Of a DNA stretch of 64,000 nucleotides, positions 1 through 7,305 are shown one piece after another. The stretch's first letter is position 1. Each line of letters starts with the position of its first letter. The stretch comes from Methyloversatilis universalis FAM5 (GTDB lineage: Bacteria; Pseudomonadota; Gammaproteobacteria; Burkholderiales; Rhodocyclaceae): assembly GCF_000214035.2 (NCBI RefSeq), contig NZ_AFHG01000029.1:270024-334023 (forward strand). Reading direction: 5' to 3'. Under the pieces are notes generated by a model, which did no database searches, was not told where the DNA came from, and worked only from the letters and a program-made list of their open reading frames with translations. The position numbers were made by a program, and so were the translations under genes.

Positions 1-83
1 ACCACCCGCCGCGTCTGCGTCTTCGTGCCGGCCAGGATCGCGCGCACCATCGGCGCGCTCATGAGCATCGGGCGTTCCTTCAT
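1..83 (-). CDS. Phage protein of the MKERP..KTQTRRV family, partial
   Basis: Reading leftward from an ATG at 83, the first 27 codons give a protein beginning MKERPMLMSAPMVRAILAG and continuing TKTQTRRVV; the rest is cut off by the window edge. This N-terminus is characteristic of a small protein family common in lambdoid and Burkholderia-type prophages, of uncertain function (sometimes labelled ASCH-like or morphogenetic). The start follows the stop of the upstream gene by one base (TGA-g-ATG), so the two are probably translationally coupled in the leftward early operon. Confidence 0.7.
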   Translation of the reverse strand, partial: MKERPMLMSAPMVRAILAGTKTQTRRV

Positions 84-84
84 C

Positions 85-408
85 TCATCGCTCCTGGCTG
101 GTCGGGTCGGTGTGCCGCGCGGTGGCGTCGGTCTGCTCGTACGGGTCGAGCACGGTGACGGACGGGCGGGTGCTGGGGCGGCCGGGGCGCGGGCCATGGA
201 TGGCGAGGTCGGGCGCGGGAGCGTTCTCGCGGCCGTAGTTGCCGGTGATGACCTGGTGCAGGGCGTGGTAACGGTTGCGGGCGTCCTGCAGGCGGATGCC
301 GGTGGTGATGGCGGCGTCGGCGTGGCGGCGCACTTCGTCGTCGATCGCGCGCAGGCGGGTGAGCTTGTGCGCGAGGTCGTGCATCTGGGCTTCGGTGAGC
401 TTTCGCAT
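85..408 (-). CDS. Hypothetical phage protein, 107 aa
   Basis: I chose the ATG at 408 because a GAGG motif sits about 5 bases upstream and because it begins 7 bases after the ssb stop; an in-frame ATG at 435 would overlap ssb. The N-terminal 60 residues (starting MRKLTEAQMHDLAHKLTRLR) are helical and charged, the C-terminal 45 are proline-rich and probably disordered. No family recognised. It lies between ssb and the MKERP-type gene in the leftward early operon, so a role in early phage development is likely but unproven. Confidence 0.6.
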   Translation of the reverse strand: MRKLTEAQMHDLAHKLTRLRAIDDEVRRHADAAITTGIRLQDARNRYHALHQVITGNYGRENAPAPDLAIHGPRPGRPSTRPSVTVLDPYEQTDATARHTDPTSQER

Positions 409-415
409 GGCGGCC

Positions 416-850
416 TCAGAACGGGATGTCGTCATCGGGGTGGCCGCCTGCGCTCGCACCCGAGCCGGGCCGCGTGGCGGGCGCCTGGCGTGCGGGGGCG
501 GTGTCGCCGCCAGCGGGGCGGGTGCCGAGCATCTGTATTTGCTCGGCGCGGATCTCGGTGGTGTAGCGGTCGATGCCTTCCTTGTCCTGCCACTTGCGGG
601 TGCGCAGGCTGCCCTCGACATACACGGGTGAGCCCTTCTTCAGGTACTGGCCGGCGATCTCGGCCAGGCGGCCGTAGAAGCTGACGCGGTGCCACTCGGT
701 GAGCTCTTTCTTCTCGCCGGTCTGCTTGTCCTTCCAGGTATCGGTGGTGGCCACGGTGATGTTGCAGATGGCGTCGCCGTTGGGGGCGTAGCGCGTCTCG
801 GGGTCGCGGCCGAGGTTGCCGACGAGGATGACTTTGTTGACGCTGGCCAT
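416..850 (-). CDS. ssb: Single-stranded DNA-binding protein (phage-encoded)
   Basis: A 144-aa SSB. The N-terminal OB fold starts [20 protein letters not shown] and keeps the expected W54-type region ([20 protein letters not shown]) and the [15 protein letters not shown] strand. A glycine/proline/alanine linker leads to an acidic tip ending DDDIPF, the signature that recruits replication and repair partners. The length is shorter than chromosomal SSBs (about 170-180 aa) because the linker is short. Its ATG overlaps the stop of the DHH gene (TGATG), indicating coupling. It probably coats single strands during phage replication or recombination. Confidence 0.93.
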   Translation of the reverse strand: MASVNKVILVGNLGRDPETRYAPNGDAICNITVATTDTWKDKQTGEKKELTEWHRVSFYGRLAEIAGQYLKKGSPVYVEGSLRTRKWQDKEGIDRYTTEIRAEQIQMLGTRPAGGDTAPARQAPATRPGSGASAGGHPDDDIPF

Positions 851-1683
851 CAGGCACCGCCTTCGGGTATCTCGACCAGGTGAAGCTGGTCATACCGCAG
901 CCGAAAGCCGGACGCGTTGCGGTGGCCGCCACCGCCGTAGTGCGCAGCAATCGCGCCCACGTCCGGGCCGGCCTCGGTCGATCGCAGGCTGAAGCACCGG
1001 CCGTCGGGCGTGTCGAAGTAGCATGCGCCGAAGGCGTTGCCTCGGGCGATCAGAGCCTGCCCGGCGTCGCTCGACATGGTGTAGGGGAGATTGGCCGATT
1101 CCACCAGGTAGCCGCCGATGAACATGCGGCGCGTGACCACGCCGAGCAGCTCGGCGATGTCCTTGTGGTGCTTGCGCTCGAGCGCGCGGCCCTCGGCCGC
1201 CAGCACGGCCGGATCGGTGGCCATGAGCTGGTCCCACACCGCAAAGTCATATGCGTGGCTGAACACGTTCGCTTGAATCTCGCGGGTGTCGGGCAGCGCG
1301 AAGCGCCACAGATCGCGGTCTTCGACGTGCAGCAGCAGCTTGGGCGGTACTTCGAACGGAAAGAAGTGATCCCATGCGATGCGGGCGCCGGACCGCTCCA
1401 TGTCGAACACGGTGAGGGCGCCCTGCAGGCCTTCGAGGTCTTCGCGGGCGGTCTTGTGATGGTCGAGGACGGTGATGTTGCGCGCCTGGCTCACCATCTG
1501 TTCGAGCACCGCGCGCGGGTAGCTGAAATCGACGATGAATACATCGCGGCCGCGCACGTCGGGCGGCGCCTTGCCGTAGGTGCCGGCGTGGAACTCGATG
1601 CCATCACCGAGTGCGCGGCGCACGCACCAGGCGGCCGTGAAACCGTCAGCACAGTTACCGTGGTAGATGCAGATTGCGCTCAT
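850..1683 (-). CDS. DHH-family phosphoesterase
   Basis: A 277-aa protein starting [19 protein letters not shown]. The DHH core is visible: N-terminal YHGNCADGF, the FIVDFSYP metal-binding aspartate, and LDHHKTA (the DHH motif). The DHHA1-type C-terminus has [11 protein letters not shown]. Members hydrolyse phosphodiester bonds in oligonucleotides or cyclic dinucleotides, or act as RecJ-like nucleases; this small phage version cannot be assigned a substrate. The start at 1683 makes a 4-base ATGA overlap with the upstream ParB-like gene, so I prefer it to the in-frame codon at 1704. Its neighbours ssb and a ParB-like gene suggest DNA metabolism. Confidence 0.85.
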   Translation of the reverse strand: MSAICIYHGNCADGFTAAWCVRRALGDGIEFHAGTYGKAPPDVRGRDVFIVDFSYPRAVLEQMVSQARNITVLDHHKTAREDLEGLQGALTVFDMERSGARIAWDHFFPFEVPPKLLLHVEDRDLWRFALPDTREIQANVFSHAYDFAVWDQLMATDPAVLAAEGRALERKHHKDIAELLGVVTRRMFIGGYLVESANLPYTMSSDAGQALIARGNAFGACYFDTPDGRCFSLRSTEAGPDVGAIAAHYGGGGHRNASGFRLRYDQLHLVEIPEGGA

Positions 1684-3719
1684 GCCGCCGCTCCTTCTTC
1701 GCACGCCGCTTGGCCGCTGAGCATGTCGATCGTGCGCGTGCAGCGCTCGATCGCGCCTTCGCCGGCGTCGTCAGTCGCGGGGGTGTTTCCTTCCTCCTGC
1801 CGGGCTTGCCCGGCAGCTGCTTTTGTCTTTCCCCGGGGTTTCTTCGCCGCGCCAGCGGCCTGTTCATTGGGTTGGCCAGCGGCTGCGGGCGCAGCCGGGT
1901 TGGGGTCTGCGCCCGCAGCCGGGAAGGGCCATTCGGTCATCATCGAGCCGGCTTCGCCACCGCCCTCGGGGGCGGTGGCCTTGGCCTTGCGCTTCGGCGC
2001 CGGCTTAGGCTCGTTCGCACGCGCAGCGGGTTCGGGGTCAGGGGCCTTTTCGGCGGTTCTTCCCGCCACTTTTCGGGCGGTACCGGCCTTGGTGCCCTTG
2101 GACTTCTCGCGTGCGGCGGCCTTCAGGTCTTTCTTCAGCGCGTCGGCATCGACACCCCAGCGCACGGCGAGCTCGGCAAGCACGGGCGGGGTTTCGGCGT
2201 AGCCGGTGGAGTAGCCCGCGACATGCAGGTGGCCACCTACGCAGCAGTCGATCATGAGCAGCATGAGGTCGGCGTCGCTCATCGATGCGATGCGCTCGCC
2301 GAGCGCGCGGTGACGCTCGTGGCCGTCGCCGATCTCTTCGCGCGGGATCCAGTTCTGCGTGATGCGGTGGCAAGCTTCGAAACCGGCGCCCCAGTAGGTC
2401 TGGCGGGCGATGGTGCGCAGGTGCCATGAGTCGAGCGGGTTGCCGGCGCCCAGGTGCGCGACGATTTCCTGCCGCACTTCGGCATAGAGCCGCTGGCGGA
2501 ACTCGGCGGCTTCCTTGCGCTTGCGTTCTTCGGCGCGGGCGGCGTCGTCGGCCTTGCTCAGGCTGTTGTCGCCGGTCTGCTTGAGCGCTTTCTTCAGGTC
2601 GGCTTCCTTCACCACCGCCACGACGGTCTGCGTGGCCTGATGCACGACGTGAATGGGCTCGATGCCGGCCTGCTTCGCCAGCTGGCCGTAGGTCGGGGCC
2701 TTGCCGTCTTCGTCGCGGGCGCGCCAGTCCTGCTGGTCGAGCCTGACGTAGCCGTCGGTCGGGCGGTCGTGGTAGTCGCTGGGAAGGATCTTCTTCGCGT
2801 CGTCGCCGGTGACGACGGTCTTTCCCTTCTCTTCGAGCTTGCGCTGTGTGGCGCGCATGTTGGCGACCTTCTTGTCGCGGTAGCAGTGCGGGTCTGTGCA
2901 CACGTCTGCACTGGCCACGTCGGTGAAGAGGTCGGCGAGGTTGCCGGTGCGCTTGGGGCAGTCGGTGCAGCTGCCTGCGTCGGTGAGGCTGGCGTCCTTG
3001 CGGTCGAAGGGGGCTTTGCGCAGATCCAGCATGTACTGCTCGTGTATGTGCTGTTGCGCCTGGCGGTGGCTCATGTTGCGCCGGGTAATCTCCTCGGCCG
3101 CCTGCTTCTGCAGCGGCGATACCGGGATGCGGGCAATGAGCAGCGCGATGGACGCCGAAAGCCCTGCTTCGTCGATGATCTTGCGGGCGCGGAAGTCGAG
3201 GTCACACAGCTTGAGCCGGGCGTAGATGTAGGCCTTGCTCTTGTTGATGCGGGCGGCGAGCTCGTCGGCGGTGTAGCCGTGGTCCTTCATCATGAGGCGG
3301 TAGCCGTCGGCCTCTTCGAACTCGGTGAGGTCGCGGCGCTGCAGGTTCTCGATGATCTGCAGCTCGAGCACTTCGCGGTCGGTGAGGTGCCGGACGAGGC
3401 CGGGTATGAGGTCGAGCCCGGCACGCAGTGCGGCCCGGTACCGGCGCTCGCCGGCCACCACCTCGTACAGCGGGAAGCCGCCGGTGAAGTCGGCCGATAT
3501 CGGCTGATTGGCGGGCCACGGCCGCACCAGGATGGGCTGCATCACGCCGTGCTGACGCACGTTCTCGGCCAACTCGGCGAGCGCAGCTTCGTCGAAGTGC
3601 TTGCGCGGGTTGGTGGGCGAGGCGTGCAGCGTGCGCACGCCCAGCGCCTGGGTGATGCAGGCGCGGTACTCGGGCGACTTGGTGTCGTAGTCGAGGGGGC
3701 GGGAGAGATCGGTGATCAT
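1680..3719 (-). CDS. ParB/RepB/Spo0J-family protein, long phage type
   Basis: A 679-aa protein. The N-terminal ParB domain (about residues 28-130) contains the GERRYR motif at 90-95 and ENLQRRDLT at 124-132. A helix-turn-helix follows at about 149-168 (YTADELAARINKSKAYIYAR). A middle region has CTDCPKRTGN and CTDPHCY cysteine pairs, possibly a metal site, and the C-terminal 120 residues are Pro/Ala/Lys-rich and disordered. The start at 3719 is one base after the upstream stop and precedes the conserved domain; longer in-frame extensions lie in the upstream gene. ParB folds are CTP-dependent DNA clamps or nucleases, but no ParA is seen here, so partition is not implied. It may act in phage replication or recombination. 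Confidence 0.82.
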   Translation of the reverse strand: MITDLSRPLDYDTKSPEYRACITQALGVRTLHASPTNPRKHFDEAALAELAENVRQHGVMQPILVRPWPANQPISADFTGGFPLYEVVAGERRYRAALRAGLDLIPGLVRHLTDREVLELQIIENLQRRDLTEFEEADGYRLMMKDHGYTADELAARINKSKAYIYARLKLCDLDFRARKIIDEAGLSASIALLIARIPVSPLQKQAAEEITRRNMSHRQAQQHIHEQYMLDLRKAPFDRKDASLTDAGSCTDCPKRTGNLADLFTDVASADVCTDPHCYRDKKVANMRATQRKLEEKGKTVVTGDDAKKILPSDYHDRPTDGYVRLDQQDWRARDEDGKAPTYGQLAKQAGIEPIHVVHQATQTVVAVVKEADLKKALKQTGDNSLSKADDAARAEERKRKEAAEFRQRLYAEVRQEIVAHLGAGNPLDSWHLRTIARQTYWGAGFEACHRITQNWIPREEIGDGHERHRALGERIASMSDADLMLLMIDCCVGGHLHVAGYSTGYAETPPVLAELAVRWGVDADALKKDLKAAAREKSKGTKAGTARKVAGRTAEKAPDPEPAARANEPKPAPKRKAKATAPEGGGEAGSMMTEWPFPAAGADPNPAAPAAAGQPNEQAAGAAKKPRGKTKAAAGQARQEEGNTPATDDAGEGAIERCTRTIDMLSGQAACEEGAAA

Positions 3720-3720
3720 G

Positions 3721-4371
3721 TCAGGGCTCCTGCGGGTCGGCCCATTCGACGCCGCGACGCGCGGTGCCGACGGGGATGAGGGCGAACACGTCTGCCCGGG
3801 CAGCGCCGGCGCGCACGGCCTTGAGGGCGGTGGCGCGAGCGGTGGCGTCTGACGTGAAGCGGCGGGGTGTGCGCTTGGGCGCGGTGATGAGGTAGCCGGC
3901 CGGGGCATGGGTGGCCACCGTGGCGGCGGGCGCGTGGCGTGCAGCTTCTGCGGCACGCAGCTGAGCCTGCAGGCGCACGTTCTCGGCGTGCATCGTGCTG
4001 AGCTGTTCCTGCAGCTCTTCGATGCGGGTTTGCAACGTGGTGATGGGCGAGACCTCGGCCTTGGGCGGGATCGTTTCCACCGCGGACGCAGTGGCGGGCT
4101 CAGTCGTGACCACCGCCGCCGCGGCCGTGGTCGGCTCGGGCGCATCAGCCAGGTCTGCGCCGCCGGTCTTCAGCTTCGCCTTGCCTTCGGCCGTGAGGTG
4201 ATAGCCGGGCCGGCGGGTGACGTCGTCTCGCTTCTTGGTGACGAGGTTTGTGTTCACGTACAGGTTGTTGCGCACGCGGTTGAGGTCTTGCTTCAACTCG
4301 TCGGCCAGCTCCTGCGCGGTGATTCCGGGGTTCTTGCTGATCGAGGTCAGCAGGTCGTTGATGAGCGACAT
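3721..4371 (-). CDS. Winged-helix/coiled-coil phage protein, 216 aa
   Basis: The start at 4371 (MSLINDLLTSISKNPGITAQ) opens a probable winged helix: helices through ELADELKQDLNRVRNNLY, then a wing-like TRRPGYHLTAEGKAKLK. A Thr/Ala/Pro-rich linker leads to a short coiled coil (TLQTRIEELQEQLSTMHAEN) and a basic C-terminus. I do not recognise a named family; a DNA-binding regulatory or replication role is inferred from the winged helix. It is one base from the ParB-like gene, so the pair is probably co-translated. Confidence 0.65.
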   Translation of the reverse strand: MSLINDLLTSISKNPGITAQELADELKQDLNRVRNNLYVNTNLVTKKRDDVTRRPGYHLTAEGKAKLKTGGADLADAPEPTTAAAAVVTTEPATASAVETIPPKAEVSPITTLQTRIEELQEQLSTMHAENVRLQAQLRAAEAARHAPAATVATHAPAGYLITAPKRTPRRFTSDATARATALKAVRAGAARADVFALIPVGTARRGVEWADPQEP

Positions 4372-4385
4372 GTTGCGGTCCTCGT

Positions 4386-4592
4386 TCAGTGGAAGTTGCA
4401 GGCCTTGCACACCATCGAGTGCAGGCCCTGGATGGATGAGCGCTTGCCGACGTAGGTCGGCGGCTCGGTCTTGCGGTAGAGCAGGTAGGTTGTGCCGTTG
4501 CCTTCCTTCTTCTCGCTCACGAAACAACCGTGGTCGTGGGCGATCTGTCGCGCCTCTTTCAGCACCTGGCGCGGATCACGGGTGCTCGGCAT
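4386..4592 (-). CDS. Small phage protein, 68 aa, unknown function
   Basis: The protein reads MPSTRDPRQVLKEARQIAHD followed by HGCFVSEKKEGNGTTYLLYR and ends with a Cys-containing VCKACNFH tail. The pattern 'helix, HG.FV.EK, YLLYRK, C..C.FH' recurs in small proteins of betaproteobacterial phages. Its start overlaps the end of the upstream gene by 17 bases. Function unknown; it sits in the leftward early operon. Confidence 0.6.
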   Translation of the reverse strand: MPSTRDPRQVLKEARQIAHDHGCFVSEKKEGNGTTYLLYRKTEPPTYVGKRSSIQGLHSMVCKACNFH

Positions 4593-4839
4593 GGGTGCTG
4601 CCCTCCGGGCAAGTGGTGGCGGTGCGCATGCCCTTCAGCGCCTGCTCGAAGCAGTGCAGGCCGGTGCTGAAGATGAGGTCGCACAGGGCGTCGTCATCGG
4701 CGTGCGGGTGGGTTTCGCGGTGCTCGGCCATGGCCGCTTCGAGACGCGTGGCGGTGGCGGGGTCGAGCATCACGGTGACCGGCGTGCGGTTGTCCGGCTC
4801 GAACAGGAAGGGGTTGTGCAGGGTGCCGGGGGCGTTCAT
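4576..4839 (-). CDS. Hypothetical phage protein, 87 aa
   Basis: The start at 4839 (MNAPGTLHNPFLFEPDNRTP) forms an ATGA overlap with the upstream membrane-protein gene, which decides it over a longer in-frame reading. The sequence VTVMLDPATATRLEAAMAEHR resembles a ribbon-helix-helix N-terminus (short strand followed by two helices), which would make it a small DNA-binding protein, but the match is weak. It has two cysteines and a His/Asp-rich turn (HPHADDDALCD). Function unknown. Confidence 0.55.
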   Translation of the reverse strand: MNAPGTLHNPFLFEPDNRTPVTVMLDPATATRLEAAMAEHRETHPHADDDALCDLIFSTGLHCFEQALKGMRTATTCPEGSTHAEHP

Positions 4840-5249
4840 CGGGCGGCGCTCCGCAGCGGTTCGTCGGTGGCGCGCTCGCGCAGGTCGGCCGGCCATTCGG
4901 CGGTGCTGGGCGTGCGGCCGTGCGCGCGCAGCACGGTGTAGGCGCGGGCGAGGGCGGCGGTGCTGGTGAGGCTCACGCTGCCGTCGCGCGGCTTGCCCTT
5001 GAGCACGGCGTGCCGCCACATGAGCTCACGGTGGGCGGTGAACAGGCCGCTGAGGGTGTCGAGCACCACGGTCAGCGCGGGCGCCGTGTTGGGCGCCGGG
5101 TCGGTCGCGTGCAGCTGGCAGAGCGTTTCGTCGACGCGGTCGTAGTGCAGGGTGACGGCGACGACCCAGCCGATGAAGCCGGCGAAGGCCAGCAGGCAGA
5201 GCATCTGCCAGACGGTGATGGGGATGGGGGTGAAGAGCAGCTCGCGCAT
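4836..5249 (-). CDS. Single-pass membrane protein, phage early operon
   Basis: A 137-aa protein with one clear transmembrane segment at about residues 10-33 (ITVWQMLCLLAFAGFIGWVV), followed by a soluble, mostly helical cytoplasmic or periplasmic domain. No family recognised. The next small gene upstream also encodes a single-pass membrane protein, so the two could form a pair, for instance in superinfection exclusion; this is a guess from context. It overlaps the following gene by four bases. Confidence 0.55.
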   Translation of the reverse strand: MRELLFTPIPITVWQMLCLLAFAGFIGWVVAVTLHYDRVDETLCQLHATDPAPNTAPALTVVLDTLSGLFTAHRELMWRHAVLKGKPRDGSVSLTSTAALARAYTVLRAHGRTPSTAEWPADLRERATDEPLRSAAR

Positions 5250-5252
5250 GGG

Positions 5253-5486
5253 TCACATCTCCAGTTGGGTGGGGCGGGGGGTGACGGTGCGGTCGAGGTG
5301 CTCGATGTCGGCGCTGCACTCGGCGGCCAGCGCGGCGCGTTCAGCGACCAGGGCGGACTGCAGGCGCTCGTTCTCGACCATGACGGCGTCGGCGTAGTCG
5401 AGCCGGCCGACAATGAGCAGGCCGCAGAGGATGACGAGCAGGTAGAACGCGAGCTCGCGGCGGGTGAGGGTGTCGCGGGGCTTCAT
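5253..5486 (-). CDS. Small membrane protein with coiled coil, 77 aa
   Basis: Starting at 5486 (MKPRDTLTRRELAFYLLVIL), this has a positively charged N-terminus, one transmembrane helix at about 13-29, and a coiled-coil stretch (VENERLQSALVAERAALAAE). The topology resembles an i-spanin in miniature, but it lies in the early operon far from the lysis genes, so I do not call it one. The ATGA overlap with the P-loop gene upstream fixes the start. Confidence 0.5.
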   Translation of the reverse strand: MKPRDTLTRRELAFYLLVILCGLLIVGRLDYADAVMVENERLQSALVAERAALAAECSADIEHLDRTVTPRPTQLEM

Positions 5487-5812
5487 GCGTGGCGCTCCGC
5501 AATTGTCTGCAAGGCCATGCATCCAGCGGGCTGCTCCAGCGCCGCGAGCAAGGTCATCAGCGTGGGTGTCGGGCGATCGCCTTCGATGCTGATGCGAATC
5601 ACGGGCGCGGCTTCGTCGGTCGGCGCGAAGAAGAAGTTGCCGCTTACGCACGCCAGCACGCGCCGGCCTTCATACAGGGCGGTTTCGACGGCACGACGGC
5701 TCGGCTCATCGGCATAGATATCCGTGCAGCCGAAGGCCTGCGCGATGAAGGGTGCGGCCGTCGTCTTGCCGCAGCCCTGCGGACCTTCGAGGATGACCAG
5801 CAGCGCGCTCAT
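5483..5812 (-). CDS. Small P-loop NTPase-like protein, 109 aa
   Basis: The N-terminus is a clean hydrophobic strand plus Walker A: MSALLVILEGPQGCGKTTAA (GPQGCGKT at 10-17). No clear Walker B or lid is visible, and 109 aa is short for a kinase, although the layout resembles small phage nucleotide kinases or AAA fragments. It may bind ATP or GTP; substrate unknown. It overlaps both neighbours by ATGA, so it belongs to the leftward operon. Confidence 0.6.
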   Translation of the reverse strand: MSALLVILEGPQGCGKTTAAPFIAQAFGCTDIYADEPSRRAVETALYEGRRVLACVSGNFFFAPTDEAAPVIRISIEGDRPTPTLMTLLAALEQPAGCMALQTIAERHA

Positions 5813-6048
5813 GCCATCACCTCGTCGCGCAGGCGCTCGGCGATCTTCACCAGATGCGGGTAGTTCATGGCGCGGGCGAGCTGGACGGCGGCCTCGTCGG
5901 GCAGGAGGACGAACAGGCGGGCGAAGAAGCTGCGGGCGCGGTCGTTCCGCGCTTGGCTACTGTCGCCGGGTGCGGCGGAATTGGCCTCGTGCGCGATGAG
6001 CAGCAGCTCGTCGAGCGTGATCGAGGTGGTGGGTGCTGCTTCGGGCAT
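5809..6048 (-). CDS. First gene of leftward early operon, 79 aa, unknown
   Basis: The ATG at 6048 follows a near-perfect Shine-Dalgarno sequence (AAGGAGG, minus strand, about 5 bases upstream), stronger than any other in the prophage, consistent with the first gene after the leftward promoter. The product (MPEAAPTTSITLDELLLIAH...) is helical with no recognised domain. It is placed where lambda has N-like early genes, but no Arg-rich antiterminator motif is evident. Confidence 0.6.
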   Translation of the reverse strand: MPEAAPTTSITLDELLLIAHEANSAAPGDSSQARNDRARSFFARLFVLLPDEAAVQLARAMNYPHLVKIAERLRDEVMA

Positions 6049-6063
6049 GGTGACCTCCTTGGC

Positions 6064-6132
6064 AAGGCAGAAATGTCGCCTTGAAATCCAAGATAAGGCA
6101 TTTATGCCTTTCTCGCAAGGCAAAAGTGCCTT
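6064..6132. promoter_or_regulatory. Left operator cluster (OL) for the phage repressor
   Basis: Two perfect 16-bp palindromes of the form AAGGCA-N4-TGCCTT lie at 6095-6110 (AAGGCATTTATGCCTT) and 6117-6132 (AAGGCAAAAGTGCCTT), 22 bp centre to centre, i.e. about two helical turns. A weaker related sequence starts at 6064 (AAGGCAGAAATGTCGCCTT). The same palindrome recurs at 7256-7271 on the other side of the repressor gene. Their position over the leftward promoter strongly suggests operators. Binding is inferred. Confidence 0.8.
6090..6118 (-). promoter_or_regulatory. Predicted leftward early promoter (PL-like)
   Basis: On the minus strand, TTGCGA (6118-6113) and TATCTT (6095-6090) are separated by exactly 17 bases. 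The spacer is filled by the palindrome at 6095-6110 and the -35 touches the palindrome at 6117-6132, so a bound repressor would block polymerase. The predicted transcript starts near 6083, about 35 bases before the first gene. Confidence 0.7.
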
Positions 6133-6175
6133 ACTGGTGCCGGGTCATCCAAAAGGGTGATTGCGTGCGGGTCTT

Positions 6176-6901
6176 CTAGGGTTGGGTGATCAGGAAACGA
6201 AGGGTGTCGCTGTAGCTTAGGGCGGGAGGTATTCGCAGCTCTTCTTCGACTTCGCCGTGCTCTAGACAGTGTGTGAATTGGGCTTCAGTGAGGAGGTATG
6301 CAAATCGGCGGCGTGGGTCTCGCGTAACGATGTGAATCTCGATCGTGTCGCGGACGGCAACAACTTCGATAGCAGATGATCGATCACGCGCCCAGAAGAG
6401 GTCGCCTTCGCAGACGTCGATAGGCTGCTGAGGTCGCGTCCACAGTCGGTCGCGGATGGCGATCCGCGATACGTCGCCCGGCGGGGTGCCGGAAAGCGCG
6501 GCCAAGTTCCGGGCGATCTTCGTTCGCTCGGGGTTGATGTACTCGCGCAAGGCGATTCCGAATATTGGCCAGTGGTGGGGCTCGACCGCATATGCCCAGT
6601 ATCGGAACAGTTTGGCTGGCTCCAGATCCTGGGCTCTTCGCCGGCCCTTCTTGGCCTTGGGGGCCTCGCTTCGGTGCTTCCAGTCGTAACCGGTTGTGTC
6701 GGTGACCAGGCTGATGCGATCTATCAGGTATGTCCGTGGTCCTTGCTCGTTGGCTTCGCGAACGCGAGCTCGGTCACCCGAAACGGCGATGACATAGATT
6801 TGCCGCAATGTGCCGGGCTCGAGTCCGCCGTCATAGGCGACGATGAGTACTTCACCGGTTTCGGATGCCTCGGTGAGTCGGCGAGCAACGCTATCGGTCA
6901 T
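6176..6901 (-). CDS. Lysogen-operon protein with WYL-like barrel, unknown function
   Basis: A 241-aa protein from the ATG at 6901, which overlaps the repressor stop by 11 bases, so it is co-transcribed with the repressor and should be made in the lysogen. Residues about 15-65 (VLIVAYDGGLEPGTLRQIYV ... TYLIDRISLV) follow the pattern of WYL domains, which sense nucleic acids or nucleotides in many defence systems; the C-terminal 170 residues match nothing I know and contain many Arg/Trp residues (RYWAYAVEPHHWPIFGIALR). The DNA is visibly less GC-rich than its neighbours, suggesting separate acquisition. A superinfection-exclusion or defence role is inferred from position. Confidence 0.55.
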   Translation of the reverse strand: MTDSVARRLTEASETGEVLIVAYDGGLEPGTLRQIYVIAVSGDRARVREANEQGPRTYLIDRISLVTDTTGYDWKHRSEAPKAKKGRRRAQDLEPAKLFRYWAYAVEPHHWPIFGIALREYINPERTKIARNLAALSGTPPGDVSRIAIRDRLWTRPQQPIDVCEGDLFWARDRSSAIEVVAVRDTIEIHIVTRDPRRRFAYLLTEAQFTHCLEHGEVEEELRIPPALSYSDTLRFLITQP

Positions 6902-7232
6902 GGTAGTCGGCGGGTGGCTCGGCGGCGAACTCAAGAGCGGCGTCGCGTACCTGGGCGTACAGGCGCCGCTCGGCAGTTGTCCGCGGCACGACGGGCGGCG
7001 CCTTCGGGTCCAAGTCCGGGAAAAGCATCTGCCAAGGCTCCAGCTCCCATATTCGGGCGAGGGCTTCCACGGCTGAAATGGAGGTCGAAACAGACTTGCT
7101 GAGGATGCGGCTTACCGTCTTCTGGTCGATGCCAGCCTTCTGCGCAACGGCCTTCTGGCTGGGGCGCGGTGGTCTGGAATTCATCAAGCGGTCGAGGTTC
7201 TCCGCCAGTACGGTCGCTGCATCTTTCTTCAT
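6891..7232 (-). CDS. Phage repressor, short HTH_XRE type
   Basis: A 113-aa protein starting MKKDAATVLAENLDRLMNSR. The helix-turn-helix is clear at about 26-45 (QKAVAQKAGIDQKTVSRILS), followed by a helical ISAVEALARIWELEPWQML segment typical of XRE regulators. There is no room for the S24/LexA-type autoproteolysis domain present in lambda CI, so RecA-stimulated self-cleavage is not expected. It faces leftward, opposite a Cro-like gene, with palindromes between them; it is the likely ligand of the AAGGCA-N4-TGCCTT sites. The ATG at 7232 is preferred over the long upstream in-frame reading, which runs through the operators. Confidence 0.8.
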   Translation of the reverse strand: MKKDAATVLAENLDRLMNSRPPRPSQKAVAQKAGIDQKTVSRILSKSVSTSISAVEALARIWELEPWQMLFPDLDPKAPPVVPRTTAERRLYAQVRDAALEFAAEPPADYHDR

Positions 7233-7255
7233 GTGGCTAGTGTGCAACCGCGCGA

Positions 7256-7294
7256 AAGGCATTTGTGCCTTTTCAAACGAGGCAAAAAAGCCTA
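7256..7294. promoter_or_regulatory. Right operator cluster (OR)
   Basis: A perfect copy of the palindrome (AAGGCATTTGTGCCTT, 7256-7271) and a degenerate one (GAGGCAAAAAAGCCTA, 7279-7294; 9 of 12 conserved positions) lie 23 bp apart in the 73-bp gap between the repressor and the Cro-like gene. They match the operators at 6095-6132, so one repressor probably controls both arms. Confidence 0.8.
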
Positions 7295-7298
7295 AAGT
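7270..7298 (+). promoter_or_regulatory. Predicted rightward early promoter (PR-like)
   Basis: TTTTCA (7270-7275) and TAAAGT (7293-7298) are 17 bases apart, with the second OR palindrome in the spacer. The predicted start point falls at about 7304-7306, essentially at the ATG of the Cro-like gene, so its mRNA may be leaderless. The -35 is a weak match. Confidence 0.5.
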
Positions 7299-7305
7299 GG
7301 TGCGC

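Noticed and set aside
5253-5486. Early-operon spanin
   Set aside because: Topology resembles an i-spanin, but a complete nested spanin pair is present next to the endolysin and this gene is in the wrong operon.
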